Below, piece after piece: positions 1 through 6,911 of a stretch of DNA of 9,873 nt (position 1 is the first letter of the stretch; each line of letters starts with the position of its first letter). Below the pieces are notes generated by a model. It ran no database searches, had not been told where the DNA came from, and saw nothing but the letters and a program-made list of their open reading frames with translations. The position numbers and the translations under genes are program-made. The stretch comes from Caldisericia bacterium (GTDB taxonomy: Bacteria; Caldisericota; Caldisericia; B22-G15): the NCBI GenBank assembly GCA_021158845.1, contig JAGGSY010000131.1, positions 1-9,873 of the forward strand, read 5' to 3'.

Positions 1-2
1 AC

Positions 3-101
3 CTTATAATTAGTTCATATCCTTCTAAGGAGGATTTCAACATCTCAATATACATTCTAAATCTTGATGCATTTAAATTAGAAAAGATTTATTCACCATA
101 A
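3..101 (+). CDS. Possible 3' end of a convergent gene (partial, unidentified)
   Basis: A reading frame is open from the left edge and ends at TAA 99-101, giving 32 residues that finish in LDAFKLEKIYSP. The alternating hydrophobic pattern looks like the last strands of a beta-sheet or propeller domain, but no family can be assigned. It would converge on phoU. A competing minus-strand frame is also open over about 1-96 (for example an ATG at 55-53 giving MYIEMLKSSLEGYEL). That frame lacks a ribosome binding site, so I prefer the plus-strand reading. With so few codons visible, either or neither may be real. Confidence 0.3.
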   Translation, partial: LIISSYPSKEDFNISIYILNLDAFKLEKIYSP

Positions 102-123
102 AAAAATAATTGTTGATATACCA

Positions 124-146
124 GAAGGGAGGCTTGAAGCCCCTTC
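124..146 (-). terminator. Imperfect hairpin downstream of phoU, possible operon terminator
   Basis: GAAGG (124-128) pairs with CCTTC (142-146), and GGCT (131-134) pairs with AGCC (138-141). The loop is TGA and there is a two-base bulge at 129-130. It is the most G+C-rich stretch in the 203 bp behind phoU. On the minus strand a run of seven T follows, but about 17 nt after the stem, so it is not a textbook intrinsic terminator. On the plus strand no T-run follows. The rest of 102-203 shows only AT-rich sequence and a small GGAT/ATCC inverted repeat at 151-162. Confidence 0.35.
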
Positions 147-203
147 CAAAGGATAAAAATCCAGATGCTTAAATTAAGTCAATTCTTTATTGTTTCTGTG
201 GTT

Positions 204-869
204 TTAATACCTCTGCTGATGGGGATTTGTCTTTAGCATCTTCCCTTCCACAATATATATAGTTCTTTCACAGATATTTGTTATGTGGTCTCCAATTCTC
301 TCGTAGTGTTGACTTATGAGTATTAGTGCATTTGCTCTTCTTATATTCCTTGGATCCTCCATCATGTATGTTAAAAGTTCTCTGAATATCTGCCAGTTGA
401 GTTTGTCAAGTATATCATCCTTTTCAATTATCTTCATGGCAAGGTCTACATCTTTATTCAAAAAGGATTCTATAGCTCCGTCAAGCATCTCAATACAAGT
501 ATCCTTCATCCTTGGAAGGTCAATGAGGGGTTTAAGGTGTGGTTTATCCACTATGGTTAGAGTCTCCTCTGCTATATCAACGCAATGATCTGCCATTCGT
601 TCAAGATCAATATTTATAAAGAGAATGGAGCTTACAATCCTTAAATCTTCTGCTTGGGGGTGTTGAGTGGCTATTATCTGTAGGACTTTCCTCTCAAGGT
701 CTATAGATTTAAAATCAATCTCATCATCTCCTTCAATTATCCTTTTACATAAGTTTTCATCCCTGTTCTTCAGAGCTTCCATTGAATCATTTATTGTTTT
801 TCTTACAGAGGCAACAAGGTCTGTCAATTCCTCCTTTAAAAGCTTTAATTTGTTTTCGAGTATTCTCAT
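204..869 (-). CDS. phoU: PhoU, phosphate signalling regulator
   Basis: This 221-residue cytoplasmic protein is the usual length for PhoU, which is two tandem three-helix bundles. It connects the PstSCAB transporter to the PhoR kinase and keeps PhoR in its phosphatase state when phosphate is plentiful. The two family metal-site motifs are visible: ERMADH with a downstream Asp and Glu at about residues 90-102, and ERIGDHITN at 190-198. The first repeat has Asp98 where many family members have Asn. The start ATG at 869 is supported by GGAGG six bases upstream, and pstB ends 12 bp before it. It is the last gene of the pst operon, the standard position. The C-terminus ends in a short polar tail (residues 211-221). 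Identification is firm from motifs plus context. Confidence 0.95.
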   Translation of the reverse strand: MRILENKLKLLKEELTDLVASVRKTINDSMEALKNRDENLCKRIIEGDDEIDFKSIDLERKVLQIIATQHPQAEDLRIVSSILFINIDLERMADHCVDIAEETLTIVDKPHLKPLIDLPRMKDTCIEMLDGAIESFLNKDVDLAMKIIEKDDILDKLNWQIFRELLTYMMEDPRNIRRANALILISQHYERIGDHITNICERTIYIVEGKMLKTNPHQQRY

Positions 870-881
870 TCAATACCTCCA

Positions 882-1640
882 TTATCCAAATTTTCCAGTT
901 AGATACTCCTCTGTTTTTTTATTTTCTGGCACGGTAAACATCTTTTCTGTTGTTCCAAACTCAATGACTTCTCCCATGTAGAAGAAAGCTGTATAATCTG
1001 ATACTCTTCCAGCTTGAGCAATGTTATGAGTAACAAGGAGTATTGTAACCGTTTCTTTTAATTTTACTATAAGCTCTTCAATTCTCCTTGTAGCTATGGG
1101 GTCAAGGGCTGAAGTTGGCTCATCCAGAAGTAGAATCTCTGGATTCATAGCGATTGCCCTTGCAATGCAAAGTCTCTGCTGTTGTCCACCAGAGAGAAAT
1201 GTTCCCCTTTTGAAGAGAAAATTCTTCACCTCATCCCAGAGACCAACCTTTTCCAAACTCTCCTTAACGATTTTATCCCTCTCCTCTCTTGTAAGTTTTA
1301 TCCCATTTAATTTATATCCTGCAATAACATTGTCATAGATGCTCATCGTTGGAAAGGGATTTGGTCTTTGAAAAACCATGCCGATTTTCTGTCTCACAAC
1401 AACAGGATGCATTTCATAGATGTTTTTTCCTCTTAGAAAGATTTTACCCTCCACCTTTGCATTTGGTGTGAGTTCGTGAAGTCTGTTTATACATCTAATA
1501 AAGGTTGTTTTTCCACAACCTGATGGACCCATCACTGTAGTTATCTTCTTCTCATAAATTTCCATGTTTATGTTCTTTAAAACATGATTATCGCCGTAGT
1601 ATGCATTTAGATTCTCTATCCTTAAAATCTTGTTTTCCAT
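882..1640 (-). CDS. pstB: PstB, phosphate ABC transporter ATP-binding protein
   Basis: ATPase subunit of the high-affinity phosphate importer. In 252 residues it shows all ABC elements: Walker A GPSGCGKT (38-45), Q-loop Gln91 in VFQRPNPFP, signature LSGGQQQR (149-156), Walker B with ILLLDEP (169-175), and switch His205 in VTHN. The PNPFP segment after the Q-loop is characteristic of PstB among ABC ATPases. The frame is open upstream to an ATG at 1724. I choose ATG 1640 because the protein then begins MENKILRIENLNAYYG, as expected for PstB, while the 28 extra residues only re-read pstA sequence. AGGA lies five bases before this ATG, and GGGAGG lies farther up. The start overlaps the end of pstA by 19 bp, so translation is probably coupled. 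Confidence 0.95.
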   Translation of the reverse strand: MENKILRIENLNAYYGDNHVLKNINMEIYEKKITTVMGPSGCGKTTFIRCINRLHELTPNAKVEGKIFLRGKNIYEMHPVVVRQKIGMVFQRPNPFPTMSIYDNVIAGYKLNGIKLTREERDKIVKESLEKVGLWDEVKNFLFKRGTFLSGGQQQRLCIARAIAMNPEILLLDEPTSALDPIATRRIEELIVKLKETVTILLVTHNIAQAGRVSDYTAFFYMGEVIEFGTTEKMFTVPENKKTEEYLTGKFG

Positions 1641-2464
1641 CTTGTTCCTAATAACCTCCCCAATATATTCAAAATTAGGACAAATATAACGAGGATAAAT
1701 GAAGCTCCCCATGCCATTCTCCACCAGTCAGGATAAGGGCTTGAAGAGTACACAAATATTACAAGAGGGATTGCACTCATGGGTTTTAAGATGTTTAGGT
1801 TCATGAACTGGTTTCCAAAACTTGTGAAGAGAAGAGGTGCCGTTTCTCCAGCAATTCTGGATATTCCAAGAAGTATCCCCGACATTATACCATTAAATCC
1901 TGCAGGAAGAACAACTTTAAGTATTGTCCTGTGATATGGGACACCGAGGGCATACGAAGCCTCCTTCATATCTTCCGGTATTAAATTTAAAACCTCTTCT
2001 GTTGTTCTTACAATTATTGGGAGCATCATTATTCCAAGTGCAATTCCACCAGCAAGGGCTGAGAATGTTCCCATAGTTCTTACAAGCCAGATGTAGCCAA
2101 TTATACCCATTACTATTGAGGGAGTAGATTGGAGTATCTCTGTAAGAGTTCTCACTACATTTGATAGTTTTGTCTCTCTATTTTCTGATAGGTAAACCCC
2201 TGTAAATACACCTAAGGGAACCGAGAGAAGTGTTGCAATTCCTACTATAATGGCTGAACCAACTATTGCGTTGGCTATTCCTCCTCCCTCTTCTCCTGTA
2301 GGTTTTGGAAGAGAGAAGAAGAAATCCCAATTTATCGCAGATATTCCATTTTTTATAATGTGGAATAATATTAAGAATAGTGGAACAATGGTTATGGTTG
2401 AAAGAGCCACTATTGTAAAAAAGAATACCCTATCAAGAAAGATTCTTCCCTTCAGTTTCTTCAT
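1622..2464 (-). CDS. pstA: PstA, phosphate ABC transporter permease
   Basis: Inner-membrane permease that pairs with PstC to form the phosphate channel. The 280 residues contain about six hydrophobic segments (roughly 13-37, 65-91, 110-128, 133-152, 190-212 and 250-272). The coupling-helix region that docks on PstB is at about 155-187, with the hallmark EASYALGVP and the ISRIAGETAPLLFT stretch conserved in PstA. AGAGG lies seven bases before ATG 2464. The first 32 bp overlap the 3' end of pstC, and the last 19 bp overlap pstB. The N-terminus is basic (MKKLKGR), consistent with a cytoplasmic start. Assignment as PstA rather than PstC follows from shorter length, gene order and the GETAPLLFT motif. 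Confidence 0.95.
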   Translation of the reverse strand: MKKLKGRIFLDRVFFFTIVALSTITIVPLFLILFHIIKNGISAINWDFFFSLPKPTGEEGGGIANAIVGSAIIVGIATLLSVPLGVFTGVYLSENRETKLSNVVRTLTEILQSTPSIVMGIIGYIWLVRTMGTFSALAGGIALGIMMLPIIVRTTEEVLNLIPEDMKEASYALGVPYHRTILKVVLPAGFNGIMSGILLGISRIAGETAPLLFTSFGNQFMNLNILKPMSAIPLVIFVYSSSPYPDWWRMAWGASFILVIFVLILNILGRLLGTRWKTRF

Positions 2465-3380
2465 TGCTCAACCTCTTTATCACATACCTTCCAAATATAT
2501 TTATCACCGTTGAGACGAGGAACAGAAGAAGAGCCATCTCAATGAGAGAGGAGATGTAAAGTTTTGTTGTTGCCTCTGCAAATTCATTGGCTATCACACT
2601 TGCCATTGTGTTTCCTGGCATAAAAATGCTTTTTGGAATTTTATTGGAGTTGCCTATAACCATTGTTACAGCCATTGTTTCTCCAAAAGCTCTTCCAAAG
2701 GAGAGAAGGAAACCTGCAAGTATGCCGGATTTTGCGTATGGAAGAGATATGTTTTTTATAACTTCAAACTTTGTTGCTCCAAGAGAGAATCCCCCTTCTT
2801 TTATCTCTTTCGGGACAAGAGAGAGAACCTCTCTCCCTATGGATGCAGAGTATGGAATTATCATTATTGCGAGAATGATAGATGCAGTGAATATTCCAAC
2901 TCCGTATGGTGTGATACCTACTTTTGTCTCAAGTTTTCTAACAAGAGGGACAAGAACGAAGAGTCCCCACAATCCTATCACAACAGAGGGGATACCAGCA
3001 ACGAGTTCTGTGAATATTTGAAGAATGGAGGAAAGCAATCCACCTTTTATATAATCTGAAATAAGTATTGATATTGAAAGGGAGAAAGGGATTGAGATTA
3101 AAAGTGAGAGAATGGATGTTAGAAGCGTTCCCATAAGAAATGGTAAGGCGCCAAACTTCCCATTCACAGGATCCCATGTTGCTCCTGTAAAGAAGGAAAG
3201 ACCAAATTCTTTTATGGATGGGAGAGAGTTTAAGACGAGGGTTAGAAGAATTGAGGAGACAAGGAGGATCATAAATACACCAAGGGAGAGGAGAAAGGCT
3301 CTGAAAAACCTCTCTCCCCTCTCCACATTATCCTTGAGGGATCTTTTGTGATTATTGCTTAAGGAGTGGCTCTCCATCAT
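2433..3380 (-). CDS. pstC: PstC, phosphate ABC transporter permease
   Basis: Partner permease of PstA. The 315 residues have a first membrane helix at about 27-51, then the extracytoplasmic segment FFTGATWDPVNGKFGALPF (63-81) typical of PstC. Further helices lie at about 78-106, 117-146, 160-177, 215-240 and 273-300. The PstB-docking loop (184-214) includes KEGGFSLGAT, followed by SFGRAFGETMAV. The listed start is ATG 3380, with AAGGG about nine bases upstream, and it overlaps pstS by 29 bp. A GTG at 3326-3324 (residue 19) with AAGGA five bases upstream is a credible alternative. It would remove the overlap and a polar 18-residue N-terminus. Function is certain; the start is not. Confidence 0.93.
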   Translation of the reverse strand: MMESHSLSNNHKRSLKDNVERGERFFRAFLLSLGVFMILLVSSILLTLVLNSLPSIKEFGLSFFTGATWDPVNGKFGALPFLMGTLLTSILSLLISIPFSLSISILISDYIKGGLLSSILQIFTELVAGIPSVVIGLWGLFVLVPLVRKLETKVGITPYGVGIFTASIILAIMIIPYSASIGREVLSLVPKEIKEGGFSLGATKFEVIKNISLPYAKSGILAGFLLSFGRAFGETMAVTMVIGNSNKIPKSIFMPGNTMASVIANEFAEATTKLYISSLIEMALLLFLVSTVINIFGRYVIKRLSNEETEGKNLS

Positions 3381-4428
3381 AATTGATTCCCTTTATTATT
3401 CTTTCTGCCTTTTCTACCGCTGCCTTTGGAAGTCTCCCATATAAAAGAGGTTCGTTGTATTCCTGCCCTTCATGAATCATCCACCACAGCAGTTTTACAA
3501 GTTCTTCTGCTCTTTCCTTGCTCCTTCCTTTGTAGTTCTGATTCTCATACACTATTATCCATGTGAAACTTGATATGGGATAACCCTTCTCTGCATCTGT
3601 GTTTGTGAGTCTAACCCTTGTATCGTCGGGAAGGGGAACATTTGCTGCAAGAGATACGCTCTCAAGTGATGGATTGATGAAATTACCCTTTTTGTTCTTT
3701 ATCATGGCGTATGGAAGGTTGTTCTCCTCGGCATAGGAAAGTTCTACATATCCAATTGAACCAGGTGTTTGTTTTACAAGCCCAGCAACTCCGGGATTTC
3801 CCTTTGCACCAAGTCCCACAGGCCAGTTCAGTGATTTTCCACAACCCACCTTTTCTTTCCACTCCTCACTTACTTTGGATAGAAAATCTGTGAATATAAA
3901 TGTCGTTCCACTTCCATCAGATCTATGAATAACTGTAATATTCATATCCGGAAGATTTACATCTGGATTTAGTCTTTTAATTCTATCATCATTCCACTTT
4001 GTTATTTTTCCAAGAAAGATATCTGATATTGTTTCTCCGTCAAGCTTAAGCTTTGGATTTCCCTCAAGATTGTATGTTACAACCACTGCTCCAAGTGCCA
4101 TAGGAATGTGTACAATCTTCTGTGGTGCCTCTTTAAGCTGATCATCAGACATATAGGCATCAGTGGCACCAAAATCTACCGCCATCTCAAGAAGTTGCCT
4201 TATCCCTCCTCCTGAACCAATTCCCTGATAGTTAACCTTAACCCCGGTGTTCTTGTAATAGACATCAAACATCTTTGTGTATAGTGGTTGAGGAAAAGTT
4301 GCTCCTGCTCCTATGAGCTCAATATTTTTTTGAGGTTCTTTGGAAGGTGTCTCTTCGTTTTTGCACCCGGTTAAAATCATAGAGATTGCCAGTGATACTA
4401 CCACCAAAAGAATTAAAAGTTTTCTCAT
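3352..4428 (-). CDS. pstS: PstS, phosphate-binding lipoprotein
   Basis: Extracytoplasmic phosphate receptor of the Pst system. The 358 residues start with a lipoprotein signal peptide: MRK, a hydrophobic core, then lipobox LTGC with Cys22 as the lipidated residue. A polar linker follows. Family phosphate-binding elements are seen: GAGATFPQPLY (40-50), GSGGGIRQ with Ser72, DFGATDAYM with Asp90, and HRSDGSGTTF (168-177) with Arg169, Asp171, Ser173 and Thr175. GNPGVAG and GSIGYVELSYA are also conserved. The usual DAPL after Asp90 is here DAYM, a minor change. AGGAGG sits six bases before the ATG. The gene is first in the pstSCAB-phoU unit and lies directly behind a strong candidate Pho-box promoter, so phosphate starvation should induce it. 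Confidence 0.97.
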   Translation of the reverse strand: MRKLLILLVVVSLAISMILTGCKNEETPSKEPQKNIELIGAGATFPQPLYTKMFDVYYKNTGVKVNYQGIGSGGGIRQLLEMAVDFGATDAYMSDDQLKEAPQKIVHIPMALGAVVVTYNLEGNPKLKLDGETISDIFLGKITKWNDDRIKRLNPDVNLPDMNITVIHRSDGSGTTFIFTDFLSKVSEEWKEKVGCGKSLNWPVGLGAKGNPGVAGLVKQTPGSIGYVELSYAEENNLPYAMIKNKKGNFINPSLESVSLAANVPLPDDTRVRLTNTDAEKGYPISSFTWIIVYENQNYKGRSKERAEELVKLLWWMIHEGQEYNEPLLYGRLPKAAVEKAERIIKGINYDGEPLLKQ

Positions 4429-4458
4429 AAAAAACCTCCTAAAAAGTTTTTCGTTAAC

Positions 4459-4464
4459 ATTATA
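4459..4464 (-). promoter_or_regulatory. -10 element of the pstS promoter
   Basis: TATAAT reads on the minus strand from 4464 to 4459, a perfect sigma-70-type -10 hexamer, 30 bases before the pstS start codon. No matching TTGACA-type -35 is found 16-18 bp upstream. That position is occupied by the TTAACA-like repeats, as expected for an activator-dependent promoter. A start near 4452 would give a leader of about 24 nt including the ribosome binding site. Confidence 0.75.
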
Positions 4465-4473
4465 GTGGGAGAG

Positions 4474-4512
4474 GGTTAATTAGGTATAAATTTTTTGTTA
4501 AATTTGTGTTAA
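4474..4512 (-). promoter_or_regulatory. Pho box: four TTAACA-like repeats at 11-bp spacing
   Basis: Minus-strand hexamers TTAACA (4512-4507), TTAACA (4501-4496), TTTATA (4490-4485) and TTAACC (4479-4474) start exactly 11 bp apart, one helical turn each. Tandem TTAACA-like repeats with about 5 bp between them are the known binding core for Bacillus PhoP, a PhoB orthologue. They commonly lie about 20-60 bp upstream of transcription starts. Taking a start near 4452, this array spans about -22 to -60. It should bind PhoB~P from the adjacent gene and activate pstS. The third repeat is the weakest (4 of 6 to TTAACA). Confidence 0.8.
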
Positions 4513-6230
4513 GGATTTTGGGGGATAAAAATTGTAAATGTGGTTCCTTCCCCTGGGACACTTCTCACATCTATTTTTCCATTGTGTAATAATACTATAT
4601 GTTTCACTATTGAGAGACCAAGACCAGTCCCCCCTGTTCTCTTTGATCTTGATTTATCAACAACATAGAATCTTTCAAATATTCTATCAATGTGCTCCTT
4701 TGGTATCCCAATTCCTGTATCCTTCACCTCCACAAAGAACCCTCCTTTGCCTCTATATATCTTTACACTAACACTTCCTCTATCTGTGTATCTTATTGCA
4801 TTGTCCACAAGGTTTACAAGCATCTCTTCAAAGAGATATGGATCAACCTTTATGTAAAATGGTTTTTCCTCTACTTCTATTAGAAGATTTAATCCCTTCT
4901 CCTCTGCCTTTTTGTAAAAGAGTTTCTCTATATCTTTTAATATATCCAAAGCATCAACAGACTCAATCTGAGCTTTCGTTTTTCTGTATTCCAGTTTTGA
5001 AAGCATCTGGATATCTTTTACAATCTGGATCATTCTATCTATATTTCTTTCAATAATATCTATGTACTTTAATTTCCCCTCCTCCTTCATTACCTCAACA
5101 AAACCCTTAATGGAGGTCAAGGGTGTTTTTAACTCATGGGATAAATTCCCTATGAATTCCTTTTTCATTTCTTCGTACTTCTGGAGTTCTGTGACATCAT
5201 AAAAAGTTACAAGGATTTTATTTGCTGTTTCAATTTTCCTTGAACTTAAAATAAAGTTTCTATCCTTTATCTGAATTCTCTCTCTCATTGATTCCTTATC
5301 CAGCGCTTTTTTAATGAACTTTCTTAATTCATCATCCTTAACAACTTCCCAGTAGTATCTTTCCTCCACCTTCTCCTTTCCTATCAAATTTTTAAATTCA
5401 TCATTGGCATGTTTTATCACACCATTCCCATCTATAAGAAGAATTGCTTCGTCTATGGACTTTATTATTGTCTCCAGAGTTTCACTCTCACTTTTTAAGT
5501 TTTCCACAAGTTTGCCAATCCTTTTAGCCATGATATTCATATTTTCCATCAATTCTCCAATCTCATCATTCCTTTTTGGGATTGTTCCTTCAGAGAATAC
5601 ACCCATTGATATTCTCTTTGAAAACTCCACAAGTTCCTTTATGGGTGTTGTGATTCCTTTTGAAAGAAAATATGAGAGTAAAAGAGCTGCAATAGAAGAA
5701 AGGAGGGTAGAGAAGATGAGTCTTGTTTTAAGGGTGTTTATGAGGTTATATATACTTTTCATGAACATACTTGCTCTTGCCACTCCAATTATCTCTCCAT
5801 CTCTTCTTATAGGAACCGCTACATATAGCATGTATTCTTTTGTTGTTTTGCTGTATCTTATGGATGTACCTATTTCACCCTTAAGGGCTTTAATTATTTC
5901 AGGTCTATTTTTGTGGTTCTCCATCTCTTCAGGATTTTTTTCGCTGTCTCCCCATACAACTCCATCACTTCCCACTATTGTTATTCTGTATCCCCTTGAA
6001 AGACCTATTTCCTTCACAAATTCCTGTATAGATTCCTTCTCATTTGATGAATGCATGAATTTTACAGAGGATGAGACTGTTCTTGCAACCTGTTCCAGGT
6101 CTTTTGAAAGAGTGTTTATATAGTAAGTTTTTACTATCTGTGAACTAAAAAGAAGGAATAATCCTGCTGTAATGAAAATTACAATTACAAAATTGATGAA
6201 TATTTTTCTAAAAATGGTGTTTTTTCTCAT
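4509..6230 (-). CDS. phoR: PhoR, phosphate-responsive sensor histidine kinase
   Basis: Membrane kinase/phosphatase for PhoB. In 573 residues: first membrane helix about 11-30; extracytoplasmic sensor about 31-165 with ITIVGSDGVVWGDSE and NHKNRPEI, typical of PhoR sensors; second helix about 170-190; HAMP about 190-245; PAS about 250-345 (ILLIDGNGVIKHAN). The kinase core has H-box SHELKTPLTS with phosphorylatable His365, N-box NLVDNAIRYT with Asn477, G1 DTGIGIP (504-510), F-box FERFYVV and G2 GGTGLGLS (533-540). The large external domain is as in Bacillus PhoR; E. coli PhoR lacks one. ATG 6230 overlaps the phoB stop by 4 bp (ATGA) with only a weak GGA upstream, indicating coupled translation. 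The alternative, a PhoR-like kinase with another signal, is unlikely next to pst. Confidence 0.93.
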   Translation of the reverse strand: MRKNTIFRKIFINFVIVIFITAGLFLLFSSQIVKTYYINTLSKDLEQVARTVSSSVKFMHSSNEKESIQEFVKEIGLSRGYRITIVGSDGVVWGDSEKNPEEMENHKNRPEIIKALKGEIGTSIRYSKTTKEYMLYVAVPIRRDGEIIGVARASMFMKSIYNLINTLKTRLIFSTLLSSIAALLLSYFLSKGITTPIKELVEFSKRISMGVFSEGTIPKRNDEIGELMENMNIMAKRIGKLVENLKSESETLETIIKSIDEAILLIDGNGVIKHANDEFKNLIGKEKVEERYYWEVVKDDELRKFIKKALDKESMRERIQIKDRNFILSSRKIETANKILVTFYDVTELQKYEEMKKEFIGNLSHELKTPLTSIKGFVEVMKEEGKLKYIDIIERNIDRMIQIVKDIQMLSKLEYRKTKAQIESVDALDILKDIEKLFYKKAEEKGLNLLIEVEEKPFYIKVDPYLFEEMLVNLVDNAIRYTDRGSVSVKIYRGKGGFFVEVKDTGIGIPKEHIDRIFERFYVVDKSRSKRTGGTGLGLSIVKHIVLLHNGKIDVRSVPGEGTTFTIFIPQNP

Positions 6231-6904
6231 AAATCCAGTTTGTATCCTACACCTCTAACATTTTTGATAAATTTGCCCACCTTTCCCAATTTCTCTCTTA
6301 AGTGCTTTATATGAACATCAATAGTTCTATCAATAACTATCTTCTCGCTGCCCCATATATAGTCAAGGAGTTCATTCCTTGAGAGAACCTCACCCCTTCT
6401 AATGGCGAGTGCCTTCAACAGCTTAAATTCTGTGGTAGTTAGATTAATTTTTTTTCCATTGACAAAGACTTCAAATTTCTTAAGATCTATCCTCAGGATG
6501 TTATCAAACTTTAAGATACTCTCATCTGAGGGTTTTCTTGTTCTTCTCAAAACAGCTCTCACTCTTGCCACCAATTCTCTTGGAGAGAAAGGTTTTGTTA
6601 TATAATCGTCTGCTCCAAGTTCAAGTCCAAGGACTTTATCAATCTCAGTGTCTTTTGCTGTAAGCATTATTATTGGTATATTTTTTGTTTCATTCTCCGA
6701 TTTTAAGATCTTACATATCTCAAGACCATCTATATCTGGAAGCATAAGGTCAAGTATTACAAGGTCTATACTGAATTTTTTAAAAAGATTAAAAATTTCT
6801 CTTCCAGTGTAAGATGAGATAACATCAAATCCATTCTTTTCAAGATTAATTTTTACAAGTTCAACTATATCTGGTTCATCATCAACTATCAGTATCTTTC
6901 CCAT
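6227..6904 (-). CDS. phoB: PhoB/PhoP-type response regulator
   Basis: OmpR/PhoB-family transcription factor of 225 residues, the standard length. The receiver domain (about 1-120) has acidic pocket Asp8-Asp9, phosphoacceptor Asp52 in LDLMLPD, Thr82 in LTA and Lys104 in TKPF. The winged-helix domain (about 128-225) has TTTEFKLLKAL, the recognition helix DRTIDVHIKHLREKL and the wing VRGVGYKL. It is expected to be phosphorylated by PhoR and to bind the TTAACA array upstream of pstS. The protein starts MGKILIVDDEP, which fixes the ATG at 6904. No good Shine-Dalgarno lies at normal spacing, since AGGG is 16 bases away. Translation probably depends on the upstream gene, which ends 8 bases before. 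The symbol phoP would be used in Bacillus-type nomenclature. Confidence 0.93.
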   Translation of the reverse strand: MGKILIVDDEPDIVELVKINLEKNGFDVISSYTGREIFNLFKKFSIDLVILDLMLPDIDGLEICKILKSENETKNIPIIMLTAKDTEIDKVLGLELGADDYITKPFSPRELVARVRAVLRRTRKPSDESILKFDNILRIDLKKFEVFVNGKKINLTTTEFKLLKALAIRRGEVLSRNELLDYIWGSEKIVIDRTIDVHIKHLREKLGKVGKFIKNVRGVGYKLDL

Positions 6905-6911
6905 TCATTTA

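Noticed and set aside
1641..1724. Upstream extension of pstB to ATG 1724 (28 extra residues)
   Set aside because: The extra residues re-read the coding end of pstA in another frame and do not resemble a PstB N-terminus. ATG 1640 gives the normal length and opening sequence.
2587..3021. 144-codon plus-strand frame opposite pstC
   Set aside because: It is antisense to conserved permease sequence and has no family motif; it is best explained as a shadow frame.
4452..4458. GTTAACG palindromic core next to the pstS start region as a separate operator
   Set aside because: It is too short, lies out of the 11-bp phase of the array, and similar AT-rich palindromes are expected by chance here.
5404..6123. 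239-codon plus-strand frame opposite phoR
   Set aside because: It lies wholly antisense to the well-supported phoR gene. Its Ser/Ile/Phe-rich composition is typical of a shadow of a charged minus-strand protein, and it has no recognisable motif.
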